From Thiohalobacter sp. IOR34 (GTDB lineage: Bacteria; Pseudomonadota; Gammaproteobacteria; Thiohalobacterales; Thiohalobacteraceae), in NCBI RefSeq assembly GCF_030406045.1, contig NZ_CP128988.1, positions 2,143,438 to 2,207,437 of the forward strand: DNA of 64,000 nucleotides. Reading direction: 5' to 3'. Below the pieces are notes generated by a model. That model was not told where the DNA came from. It worked only from the letters and a program-made list of their open reading frames with translations, and searched no databases. Below, piece after piece: positions 53,445 to 61,861 of the stretch. The translations under genes and the position numbers were made by a program. How positions within the stretch are numbered: the stretch's first letter is position 1; each line of letters starts with the position of its first letter.

Positions 53445-53935
53445 CCAGCCTTCTCCGCCACGCCTTGCCCGCCCTCCTCGGCCTGCTGCCGCTCGCTGCC
53501 GTCGCCCTGAGCAGCGACCGCCAGCAGCCGATGTACGTCGAGGCGGACAGCGCCGAGATCAACGACCAGACCGGGATCAGCATCTACCGCGGCCATGTGC
53601 GCATCACCCAGGGCACGCTGGAGATCAACGCCCGCCAGGTCACCCTCTACAGCCGCGACGGCGAGGTGCGGAAGGCCGTCGCCGTGGGCAAGCCGGCCAC
53701 CTACCGCCAGCTGCCGGACGGCAAGACCGAGCCGGTGCGGGCCGAGGCCCTGCGCATGGAATACCTGCCGCCGGAAGACCGCCTGCTGCTGTTCGAGCAG
53801 GCCCGGGTCTGGCAGAACGGCGACGACTTCCGCAGCGAACGCATCGTCTACGACATCGGCCTCGACCAGGTCAACGCCGGCGCTGGCAACGGCGACCGGG
53901 TGCGCATCACCATCCAGCCACGCGCCAAGCCCTGA
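53441..53935 (+). CDS. lptA: Periplasmic LPS bridge protein LptA
   Basis: A 164-residue protein with a signal peptide (LPALLGLLPLAAVA). The OstA jellyroll has VEADSAEINDQTGISIYRG and QGTLEINARQVTLYSRDG. It forms the bridge between LptC and LptD. ATGA overlap with lptC. Confidence 0.94.
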   Translation: MTSLLRHALPALLGLLPLAAVALSSDRQQPMYVEADSAEINDQTGISIYRGHVRITQGTLEINARQVTLYSRDGEVRKAVAVGKPATYRQLPDGKTEPVRAEALRMEYLPPEDRLLLFEQARVWQNGDDFRSERIVYDIGLDQVNAGAGNGDRVRITIQPRAKP

Positions 53936-53941
53936 CCGCGG

Positions 53942-54667
53942 ATGGCCACCCTCCAGGCAACGGAACTCGTCAAGCGTTTCCCGGCGCGACGCGTGGTGGA
54001 CGGCGTCTCGCTCAGCGTCGACAGCGGCGAGGTGGTCGGTCTGCTCGGCCCCAACGGTGCCGGCAAGACCACCTGCTTCTACCTGATCGTCGGCCTGCTG
54101 GCCTGCGACGGCGGCCGGATCCGGCTCGACGAACACGACCTGACCAGCGCCCCGATGCACGTCCGCGCACGCCGCGGCCTCGGCTACCTGCCCCAGGAAC
54201 CCTCGGTGTTCCGCAAGCTGAACGTGCGCCAGAACATCCTCGCCATCCTCGAACTGCGCCGCGACCTCGACCACCGCCAGCGCCAGCTGCGGCTGGACGA
54301 ACTGCTCGACGAGCTGCACATCGCCCATCTCGCCGAGCAGCCCGGGATCAGCCTCTCCGGCGGCGAGCGGCGGCGGGTGGAGATCGCCCGCGCCCTGGCC
54401 ACCGAGCCACGCTTCATCCTTCTCGACGAGCCCTTCGCCGGCGTCGACCCCATCTCGGTGGGCGACATCCGCAGCATCGTCCAGCACCTCTGCGACCGCG
54501 ACATCGGGGTGCTGATCACCGACCACAACGTGCGTGAGACTTTAGGAATCTGCGATCGGGCCTATATTCTCAATGAGGGGCGGGTGATCGCCGCCGGCGA
54601 GCCGGCCGAGATTCTCGTCGACCCCCATGTGCGGGAGGTCTACCTGGGCCAGGACTTCCGCATGTGA
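53942..54667 (+). CDS. lptB: LPS export ABC ATPase LptB
   Basis: A 241-residue ATPase powering LPS extraction. Walker [10 protein letters not shown], signature [16 protein letters not shown], Walker [14 protein letters not shown], switch His TDHNVRETL. Six bases after lptA. No lptF/G in the window. Confidence 0.96.
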   Translation: MATLQATELVKRFPARRVVDGVSLSVDSGEVVGLLGPNGAGKTTCFYLIVGLLACDGGRIRLDEHDLTSAPMHVRARRGLGYLPQEPSVFRKLNVRQNILAILELRRDLDHRQRQLRLDELLDELHIAHLAEQPGISLSGGERRRVEIARALATEPRFILLDEPFAGVDPISVGDIRSIVQHLCDRDIGVLITDHNVRETLGICDRAYILNEGRVIAAGEPAEILVDPHVREVYLGQDFRM

Positions 54668-54683
54668 GCCCCCCAGAAAAGAC

Positions 54684-54699
54684 TGGCACAGTAAATGCT
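54684..54699 (+). promoter_or_regulatory. Candidate sigma-54 promoter upstream of rpoN
   Basis: TGGCACAGTAAATGCT resembles the sigma-54 consensus TGGCACG-N4-TTGCA, with GG and GC at the required spacing. It lies 51 bases before rpoN in an AT-rich 80-base gap. The -12 element reads ATGCT, so it is not perfect. Would imply autoregulation if active. Confidence 0.35.
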
Positions 54700-54750
54700 T
54701 AGGGAGTAAATTAGAACTCGGCCACGGTCCCCCGTGCAATCCGGACAGCT

Positions 54751-56271
54751 ATGAAACAATCACTTCATCTCCGCATCGGCCAGCATCTGACGATGACGCC
54801 GCAGCTGCAGCAGGCCATCCGTCTGCTGCAGCTGTCGACCATCGAGTTGCAGATGGAAATCCAGCAGGCGCTGGAATCCAACCTGATGCTGGAGACCGCC
54901 GAGGCGGACACCAGCGAGGCACCCGCCGAGAGTGACAGCGGCGACCAATCGGAAACGGCCGAGGCCGAGGTGGCGGCGGCCGAGACCAGCGACCCCGCCG
55001 AGACCGAGATCGCCGCCAGCACCGAGGCGGAAGCCGACTTCTCCAACGGCGACGACAACATCCCGGAGGAACTGGCCGTAGACAGCGGCTGGGACGACAT
55101 CTACGACTCCGGCGCCACCAGCTTCAGTGCCGGCGCGGAAGGCGACGACCGCGACTTCTTCGAGACCCATAACGCCGACAACCAGACCCTCCACGACCAC
55201 CTGATCTGGCAGATGGAGCTGACCCCGTTCAGCGAGACCGACCAGGCCATCGCCGCCGCCATCATCGACGCCATCAACGAGGACGGTTACCTGAGTCTGC
55301 CCCTGGAGGAGATCCAGCAGGGCTTGCAGCAGAGCCTGCCGGAGATCGAGCTGGACGAGATGGAGGCCGTGCTGCACCGCATCCAGCAGTTCGATCCGAT
55401 CGGCGTCGGCGCGCGCGATCCCGGCGAGTGCCTGCAGATCCAGCTGCGGCAGCTGGATCCGGAGACCCCCTGGCGCAACGAGGCCCTGCGCCTGGTGGAT
55501 GCGCATCTGGACCTGCTTGGCAACCGCGACTTCAACCAGCTGATGCGGCGCCTGAAGCTGACCCAGGACGAGCTGCGCAAGGTCGTGGAGCTGATCCAGT
55601 CGATGAACCCGCGGCCCGGCTCGCAGATTGCCGGCAACACCGCGCAGTACATCGTCCCCGACGTCTTCGTCACCCGCCACAACGGCATCTGGCGAGTGGA
55701 ACTCAACCCCGAGGCGGCGCCCCGGCTGCGCATCAACGCCCAGTACGCCAGTCTGGTGAAGCGTGCCGACAACAGCGCCGACAACAACTACCTGCGCAAC
55801 CACCTGCAGGAGGCGCGCTGGTTCCTGAAGAGCCTGCAGAGCCGCAACGAGACCTTGCTCAAGGTGGCGCGCTGTATCGTCGACCGCCAGCGCGCCTTCT
55901 TCGACTACGGCGAGGAGGCGATGAAACCGCTGGTGCTGCGCGATGTCGCCGAAACGGTGGACATGCACGAGTCGACCATCTCCCGGGTCACCACCCAGAA
56001 ATACATGCACACCCCCCGCGGCATCTACGAATTCAAGTACTTCTTCTCCAGTCACGTCGGTACCGCCGACGGTGGGGAATGCTCGGCGACCGCGATCCGC
56101 GCCATGATCAAGTAACTGGTCGGTGCCGAGGATCCGGGCAAGCCGCTGAGCGACAGCAAGATTGCCGAACTGCTCGCCGAGCAGGGCATCAAGGTCGCGC
56201 GCCGGACCATTGCCAAGTACCGGGAGGCGATGGCCATCCCTCCCTCCAACGAGCGCAAGCGCCTGGCCTGA
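54751..56271 (+). pseudogene. rpoN: RNA polymerase sigma-54 factor, interrupted by an in-frame TAA
   Basis: The frame encodes a 506-codon sigma-54. Region I is [20 protein letters not shown], rich in Leu and Gln; an acidic region II spans about 50-130; then come the core-binding and HTH domains ([20 protein letters not shown]). After ATAIRAMIK, codon 455 is TAA (56113-56115), where relatives have KK followed by L. Beyond it, in the same frame, 51 codons run [20 protein letters not shown] ... to the RpoN box [10 protein letters not shown] and [10 protein letters not shown], then TGA at 56271. Without readthrough the product is 454 residues and lacks the -24 recognition motif. Recent mutation, base error or readthrough are all possible. 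Confidence 0.85.
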
Positions 56272-56318
56272 CGGGACATCCATGAACACACATCGCATCT
56301 GTACAGAGGAGTGGCGAC

Positions 56319-56645
56319 ATGCAAATCATCCTTACCGGACATCACGTTGATATCACCGACCCGCTGCGTGACTACGTCACCAGCAAGATGGAACGGCTGG
56401 AACGCCATTTCGATCACGTCACCGATACCCACGTCGTCCTGAGTGTGGAGAAGAACCGCCATACCGCCGAGGCCACCATGCACATCAGCGGTGGCAACCT
56501 GTTCGCCGACAACACCGAAGAGGACATGTATGCCGCCATCGACGGCCTGGTCGACAAACTCGACCGGCAGGTGAAGAAGCACAAGGAGAAGATCAAGGAC
56601 CACCATCGCAACGAAGGCACGACGCTCAAGAACCAGAGCGTCTAG
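56319..56645 (+). CDS. hpf: Ribosome hibernation-promoting factor, short form
   Basis: A 108-residue HPF/YhbH protein that binds the 30S A/P-site region and supports 100S dimers in stationary phase. MQIILTGHHVDITDPLRDYV, a basic RHTAEATMHISG, and DMYAAIDGLVDKLDRQVKKHKEK are typical. GAGGAG precedes the start. Downstream of rpoN. Confidence 0.95.
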   Translation: MQIILTGHHVDITDPLRDYVTSKMERLERHFDHVTDTHVVLSVEKNRHTAEATMHISGGNLFADNTEEDMYAAIDGLVDKLDRQVKKHKEKIKDHHRNEGTTLKNQSV

Positions 56646-56669
56646 CGAGCCATCGGGTGTAACACCGCC

Positions 56670-57140
56670 ATGAACCTGGCCGAGCTCATACAACCGGAAC
56701 GCGTGCGCTGCGGCATCGAGACCAGCAGCAAGAAGCGGGCCCTGGAACGGCTCAGCGAGCTGCTGGCCAGCATCGCGCCGGACATCACGGCGGAAGAGAT
56801 CTTCGAGAGCCTGATCGGCCGGGAACGGCTGGGCAGCACCGGGCTGGGGCATGGCGTCGCCATCCCCCACGGCCGGCTGGAGAATCTCAGGCAGCCGGCC
56901 GCGGCCTTCATCACCCTCAAGCGGGGCGTCGATTTCGATGCCCCGGACAACCAGCCGGTCGACCTGTTGTTCGCCCTGCTGGTGCCGGCCGAATCGACCC
57001 AGGACCACCTGGATCTGCTGGCCCAGCTGGCCCAGATGTTCAGCGACGCGCAGTTTCGCCAGCAACTGCGCGAGTGCTCGAACAACGAGGACCTGCAACA
57101 GAGACTTGCCCACTGGCGGCCACATCGCGCCTCGGCATGA
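56670..57140 (+). CDS. ptsN: Nitrogen PTS EIIA component PtsN
   Basis: A 156-residue EIIA-Ntr. The phospho-accepting histidine is His67 in GHGVAIPHGRL; DLLFALLVPAESTQDHL is conserved. It regulates potassium and nitrogen-linked functions by protein binding. Overlaps hprK as ATGA. Confidence 0.95.
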   Translation: MNLAELIQPERVRCGIETSSKKRALERLSELLASIAPDITAEEIFESLIGRERLGSTGLGHGVAIPHGRLENLRQPAAAFITLKRGVDFDAPDNQPVDLLFALLVPAESTQDHLDLLAQLAQMFSDAQFRQQLRECSNNEDLQQRLAHWRPHRASA

Positions 57141-58084
57141 ATGCCACACTCACCGTCGCCGGCCTGTTCGAGGCGCTCAGGGACAAGCTTGAGCTGAGCT
57201 GGCTCGCCGGGCGTGAGGGTGGCGAGCGGGAGATCCTGTTCCGGCCCAACGACGATCCGGGCTCCAGCTCCCTGGTCGGCCATCTGAACTTCATCCACAC
57301 CCATCGCATCCAGGTGCTGGGCAGCATCGAGCTGGCCTACCTGGACGGCCTCGATCCGGACTACCGGCGCGAGGCCATCAATATGCTGTTCTCGGGCCAG
57401 ACCGACATGGTACTGGTCTCCGAGGGGCTGGATGTGCCGGAGGACATCCAGCAGCACGCCCGGGAGGCGAAGACGCCGCTGTTCCGCTCCACCCTGCCCA
57501 GCCACGAACTGATCAGTCACCTGCAGCACTTCTACGCCCACAGCTACTCGGAACGGATCATCCTGCACGGCGTGTACATGGAGGTCATGGGCATCGGGGT
57601 GCTGATCACCGGCGAGGCCTCGATCGGCAAGAGCGAGCTGGCCCTGGAACTGGTCAGCCGCGGCCAGCGGCTGATCGCCGACGACACCCCGGAGTTCGCG
57701 CGGGTCGCGCCGGACCTGGTCAGCGGCTCCTGTCCCTCGCTGCTGCGCGACTTCCTCGAGGTCCGCGGCCTGGGCATCCTCAACATCCGCGCCATGTTCG
57801 GCGACAGCGCCATCAAGCGCAGCAAGTACCTGCGGCTGATCATCCATCTCGCCAAGTTCAGCGATCAGGAGCTGAACCGCATCGACCGGCTCAAGGGCAG
57901 CCAGGACACCCACAACGTGCTCGGCGTCGAGATTCCGCGCGTCACCCTGCCGGTGGCCCCCGGTCGCAACCTGGCGGTGCTGGTCGAGGCGGCGGCCCGC
58001 AACCACATCCTGCGCATCCGCGGCTATGATGCCGGCGAGGCATTCATGGAACGTCAACACCGCCACATCGAACAGGACCAGTGA
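57137..58084 (+). CDS. hprK: HPr kinase/phosphorylase
   Basis: A 315-residue bifunctional enzyme that phosphorylates HPr on Ser46 and removes the phosphate. Catalytic His144 (LHGVYMEV), Walker A GEASIGKS (159-166), DD182-183 (LIADDTPEFARV) and LEVRGLGILNIRAMFG are present. The P-loop lacks the Gly of the common GDSGxGKS but keeps GxxxxGKS. Enterics lack hprK; its presence next to ptsN marks the non-enteric arrangement. Confidence 0.94.
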   Translation: MNATLTVAGLFEALRDKLELSWLAGREGGEREILFRPNDDPGSSSLVGHLNFIHTHRIQVLGSIELAYLDGLDPDYRREAINMLFSGQTDMVLVSEGLDVPEDIQQHAREAKTPLFRSTLPSHELISHLQHFYAHSYSERIILHGVYMEVMGIGVLITGEASIGKSELALELVSRGQRLIADDTPEFARVAPDLVSGSCPSLLRDFLEVRGLGILNIRAMFGDSAIKRSKYLRLIIHLAKFSDQELNRIDRLKGSQDTHNVLGVEIPRVTLPVAPGRNLAVLVEAAARNHILRIRGYDAGEAFMERQHRHIEQDQ

Positions 58085-58941
58085 TGCAGCTGGTCATCGT
58101 CAGCGGACTGTCCGGCTCCGGCAAGAGTGTGGCCCTGCACACCCTGGAGGACCTCGGCTATTACTGTGTCGACAATCTGCCGCTGGGCCTGCTCGAGCCC
58201 CTCGCCCGCCAGCTCACCAGCGCCCTGCATCCCAGCCAGCAGCGCGCCGCGGTGGGCATCGACGCGCGTAACCACCCGGAAGACCTGCAGCGCTTCCATG
58301 ACATCCTGCAGCAGCTGGCCGAGCAGGACATCACTATCAACATCATCTTCCTCCAGGCCGACGACGCCACCCTGCTCAAGCGCTTCAGCGAGACCCGCCG
58401 CCGCCATCCGCTGAGTAGTGACGAGACCTCGCTGGCCGATGCCATCCACCGGGAACGCGACCTGCTGGAACCGATCTCGGCCAGCGCCGCCCTGCATATC
58501 GACACCACCCACACCAACATCCACCAGCTCCGCGACCTGATCCAGGAACGGGTCGCCGGCGAATCCGCCGCCAAGCTGTCGCTACTGTTCAAGTCCTTCG
58601 GCTTCAAGCATGGCGTGCCGGTGGATGCCGATTTCGTGTTCGACCTACGCTGCCTGCCCAATCCCCACTGGCAGAACAACCTGCGGCCGCTCACCGGCCG
58701 TGACCCTGCGGTGGCCGAGTTCCTCGCCGGCCAGCCCGGGGTGGAGCGCATGTTCGAGCAGATCAGCCGGTTTCTCGATGAATGGATCCCGCAGTTCGAG
58801 AAGGAGAAGCGCCGTTACCTGACCGTCGCCCTGGGTTGCACCGGCGGCCAGCACCGTTCGGTCTACCTGGCGGAACGGCTGGGCAAGCACTTCAGCAGCC
58901 GCTATCCTTCGGTACTGGTCAGGCACCGGGAACTGTCATGA
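58084..58941 (+). CDS. rapZ: RNase adapter protein RapZ
   Basis: A 285-residue GTP/ATP-binding RNA-binding protein. Walker A is GLSGSGKS (8-15), Walker B-like YYCVDNLP, and the C-terminal RNA-binding half has GCTGGQHRSVYLAERL. In enterics it directs GlmZ decay by RNase E; in hprK-containing genomes the target is unknown. TGATG overlap with hprK. Confidence 0.95.
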   Translation: MQLVIVSGLSGSGKSVALHTLEDLGYYCVDNLPLGLLEPLARQLTSALHPSQQRAAVGIDARNHPEDLQRFHDILQQLAEQDITINIIFLQADDATLLKRFSETRRRHPLSSDETSLADAIHRERDLLEPISASAALHIDTTHTNIHQLRDLIQERVAGESAAKLSLLFKSFGFKHGVPVDADFVFDLRCLPNPHWQNNLRPLTGRDPAVAEFLAGQPGVERMFEQISRFLDEWIPQFEKEKRRYLTVALGCTGGQHRSVYLAERLGKHFSSRYPSVLVRHRELS

Positions 58942-59342
58942 GCATCGGCCTCCTCATCATCACCCATGGCCGCATCGGCGACGACCTGCTGCATACCGCG
59001 ACCCAGATGCTCGGCCTCTGCCCGCTGGCCACCCGCACCCTGCCGGTCGGCTTCGATTGCGACCCGGACCTCACCCTGCAGGAGGCGATACAGGCGGTCC
59101 AGGCACTGGACGACGGCGAGGGGGTGCTGGTGCTGACCGACATGTACGGTTCGACCCCCAGCAACATCGCCAACCGCATCCACTGCCATGCGGCGGTGGC
59201 CGTGGTGGCCGGCATCAACCTGCCGATGCTGGTCCGGGTGCTCAACTATCCGCGGCTCAGCCTGGAAGACATGGTCGAGAAGGCACTCAGCGGCGGCCGC
59301 GACGGGGTGGTGCTCTGCTGTCCACCGGCGGGCCACGACTGA
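58938..59342 (+). CDS. PTS EIIA component of the mannose family
   Basis: A 134-residue EIIA-Man-like protein. The phospho-accepting His10 lies in IITHGRIG; LTDMYGSTPSNIANR is the conserved turn. No EIIB/C/D transporter is present nearby, so a regulatory PTS is likely (family context). ATGA overlap with rapZ. Confidence 0.92.
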   Translation: MSIGLLIITHGRIGDDLLHTATQMLGLCPLATRTLPVGFDCDPDLTLQEAIQAVQALDDGEGVLVLTDMYGSTPSNIANRIHCHAAVAVVAGINLPMLVRVLNYPRLSLEDMVEKALSGGRDGVVLCCPPAGHD

Positions 59343-59382
59343 GGAGCGGAAGGAAAGGCGGCAGAGCACGCCAGGAACGACG

Positions 59383-59652
59383 ATGCAACAGAAAGACATC
59401 ACCATCATCAACAAGCTTGGACTGCATGCCCGTGCGGCCGCCAAGTTCGTCACCCTCGCCTCGCAGTTCGAGAGCGAGGTCCAGGTGACGCGCAACGGCC
59501 AGCAGGTCAACGGCAAGAGCATCATGGGGATCATGATGCTCGCCGCCTCGCAGGGCAGCACCATCAGCATCACGACCAACGGCCCGGACGAGGCCGAGGC
59601 ACTCGAACAACTACAACAACTGATCGAGGACCGCTTCCAGGAAGCGGAATAG
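59383..59652 (+). CDS. ptsH: HPr phosphocarrier protein
   Basis: An 89-residue HPr. His15 (GLHARAAAK) takes phosphate from EI, and Ser46 (GKSIMGIMML) is the HPr-kinase site, so both modes are open in this organism. Also called npr/ptsO in related genomes. 40 bases after the EIIA gene. Confidence 0.95.
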   Translation: MQQKDITIINKLGLHARAAAKFVTLASQFESEVQVTRNGQQVNGKSIMGIMMLAASQGSTISITTNGPDEAEALEQLQQLIEDRFQEAE

Positions 59653-59755
59653 GGACCGCCGCTGCGTGCGGGGCGCATGCCCCCGCGCCCCTCCCCACGC
59701 GGTTCCTGGGCCGGCGCGAAGCCAGCCGGCCGGGGGATGGAGGACGAGGAAGGCC

Positions 59756-61486
59756 ATGAGCGTACAGATCACCGGTATCGGCGTCTCCCGCGGCATCGCC
59801 ATCGGCAGGGCCCACATCCTGCAGCGTGGCGAGCTGGAGGTGCTGGAGTATGCCATACCGGACCAGTACCTCGACCAGGAGATCGCCCGTTTCCGCCGGG
59901 CCCTGGACGCTGCCCGCAGCCAGCTGCGCGCCATCCGCAACCGTATCCCGGCCGGCACCCGGGCCGACATCGTCGAGTTCATCGACACCCATCTGCTGAT
60001 GCTCGAGGACTCGACCCTGACCGTGGCCCCCGAGCACCTGATCGCCAAGCAGCGCATCAATGCCGAGTGGGCACTGAAACTGCAGCGCGACGCGCTGGTG
60101 GCGGTGTTCGAGGAGATGGACGACGCCTATCTGCGCACCCGCAAGGACGACATCGACCACGTCGTCACCCGCATCCAGCGCATCCTGCTGCACGACGAGG
60201 ACGACCACGAGCAGACGGCGGACATGCGCCTGGCCGGCAGCATCCTGCTGGCCGACGAGCTGACTCCCGCCGACGCGGTACTGATGCAGCATCAGGGGAT
60301 CAGCGCCTTCGTCACCGAATACGGCGGCCCCCTGTCGCATACCGCGATCATCGCCCGCAGCCTGCGCATCCCGGCACTGGTCGGCATGCACAACGTGCGC
60401 CGCTACATCCGCGACAACGAGCTGATCATCGTCGACGGCCAGCGCGGGGTACTGATCGCCGGTCCCGACCAGGCGATGCTCGACTACTACCGCCAGCGCC
60501 AGCAGGAGGAAATCCGCTACCGCAGCGAGCTGGGTCGACTCAAGGGGCGTCCGGCACGCAGCCGCGACCAGGTAGCCATCGACCTGCTAGGCAACATCGA
60601 GCTGCCTGAGGACGTGGCGGCGATCAAGGAGGTGGGTGCCGCCGGCGTCGGCCTGTATCGCACCGAGTTCCTGTACATGAACCGCGACGATCTGCCGGAC
60701 GAGGAGGAACAGCTGGAGACCTACGCCCGGGTGATCCGCGAGCTGGGCGGACTGCCGCTGACCATCCGCACCCTGGATCTGGGCGCCGACAAACACCTCG
60801 ACGACACGGAACGCACCTGCACCAACCCGGCCCTCGGCCTGCGCGCGGTGCGTCTCTGCCTGCGCGACCCCTCGCTGTTCCGCCCCCAGCTGCGCGCCAT
60901 CCTCCGCGCCGCCGCCCTGGGTCCGGTGCGGATGATGCTCCCCATGCTCTCCAGCAGTCACGAACTGCAGCAGGTTCAGGCCCTGCTGCACGAGGTGCGC
61001 AACGAGCTGGCCGCCCAGGGCCTGGCCTTCGACCCGGCGATGCCAGTCGGCGGCATGATCGAAGTACCGGCGGCGGCCCTGACGGCGGACTTCTTCGCCC
61101 ACCACCTGGACTTCCTGTCCATCGGCACCAACGACCTGGTGCAGTACACCCTGGCCATCGACCGCATCGACGACGAGGTCAACTACCTCTACGATCCGGT
61201 CCACCCGGCGGTGCTGGAGCTGATCCACCGCGTCATCCACGCCGGCCAGCGCGCCTCCACGCCGGTGTCGATGTGCGGCGAGATGGCCGGCGATCCCCTC
61301 TACACCCCGCTGCTGCTCGGCCTCGGCCTGCGCCAGTTCAGCATGCAGGCCTCCTCGCTGCTGGAAGTCAAGGACGTCATCAACCGCAGCGACACCCGCG
61401 AGCTGCAACCCCTGGCCGAACGCCTGCTGCAATGCTATGAACCGGAGCAACGCCAAGCGCTGCTGCACGAACTGCTCCGCTCCTAG
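59756..61486 (+). CDS. ptsI: Phosphoenolpyruvate-protein phosphotransferase (Enzyme I)
   Basis: A 576-residue EI that moves phosphate from PEP to HPr. The phospho-histidine is His195 (GGPLSHTAIIARSLRIPALVG). The PEP domain has GVGLYRTEFLYM, SIGTNDLVQYTLAIDR and Cys507 in SMCGEMAGD. It lacks the GAF domain of PtsP, so it is the ptsI type. ATG 59756 follows GAGGAAGG. Its stop is the TAG of TAGCCCGG. Confidence 0.96.
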   Translation: MSVQITGIGVSRGIAIGRAHILQRGELEVLEYAIPDQYLDQEIARFRRALDAARSQLRAIRNRIPAGTRADIVEFIDTHLLMLEDSTLTVAPEHLIAKQRINAEWALKLQRDALVAVFEEMDDAYLRTRKDDIDHVVTRIQRILLHDEDDHEQTADMRLAGSILLADELTPADAVLMQHQGISAFVTEYGGPLSHTAIIARSLRIPALVGMHNVRRYIRDNELIIVDGQRGVLIAGPDQAMLDYYRQRQQEEIRYRSELGRLKGRPARSRDQVAIDLLGNIELPEDVAAIKEVGAAGVGLYRTEFLYMNRDDLPDEEEQLETYARVIRELGGLPLTIRTLDLGADKHLDDTERTCTNPALGLRAVRLCLRDPSLFRPQLRAILRAAALGPVRMMLPMLSSSHELQQVQALLHEVRNELAAQGLAFDPAMPVGGMIEVPAAALTADFFAHHLDFLSIGTNDLVQYTLAIDRIDDEVNYLYDPVHPAVLELIHRVIHAGQRASTPVSMCGEMAGDPLYTPLLLGLGLRQFSMQASSLLEVKDVINRSDTRELQPLAERLLQCYEPEQRQALLHELLRS

Positions 61487-61636
61487 CCCGGCGGATACCA
61501 GGGCCTGTTAAACCACGCCAATCGCGGCCTGGAGGCCGCTCCTACCAGGGTGCCGCATGCCCCGTAGGAGCGGTCGCCAGGCCGCGATCCCCGGCAGGTC
61601 CAGCCACGCCATCATCCGGGATCCTGATGCATGGCT
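61487..61636. repeat. Composite repeat with REP doublet, reverse orientation
   Basis: REP pair at 61522-61546 and 61564-61588 with a 17-base loop. The right flank (gtccagccacgccatcatcc) is the reverse of the flank in the 63221 copy, so this unit is inverted relative to it. Lies directly after ptsI. Confidence 0.85.
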
Positions 61637-61640
61637 GCCC

Positions 61641-61800
61641 AGCTCCCAGCTCCCAGCTCCCAGCTCCTACCTTCTGACTTCTGACTTCTGACTTCTGACT
61701 TCTGACTTCTGACTTCTGACTTCTGACTTCTGACTTCTGACTTCTGACTTCTGACTCCTGACTTCTGGATTCTGGATTCTGACTCCTGGCTTCTGCCTTC
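61641..61800. repeat. Heptamer satellite, 12 perfect CTTCTGA copies
   Basis: Three AGCTCCC heptamers and a variant (61641-61668) are followed by 12 uninterrupted CTTCTGA copies (61671-61754), then about six degenerate heptamers (CTCCTGA, CTTCTGG, ATTCTGG). It occupies the ptsI/mgtE gap, ending about 60 bases before mgtE. Strongly pyrimidine-rich on the plus strand. Confidence 0.95.
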
Positions 61801-61861
61801 CCCACCCTGTTAAACTGCACCCGGACCGGAGCCGCCGATTCCGGCCGCACGGGATCTGCGC

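Noticed and set aside
57137-58084. HprK P-loop GEASIGKS taken as a lost nucleotide site
   Set aside because: It still fits GxxxxGKS, and the catalytic His and DD pair are intact, so activity is plausible.
61542-61850. Ser/Gln/Lys/Val-repeat protein on the minus strand
   Set aside because: It is only the translation of the CTTCTGA satellite and lies in a gap.
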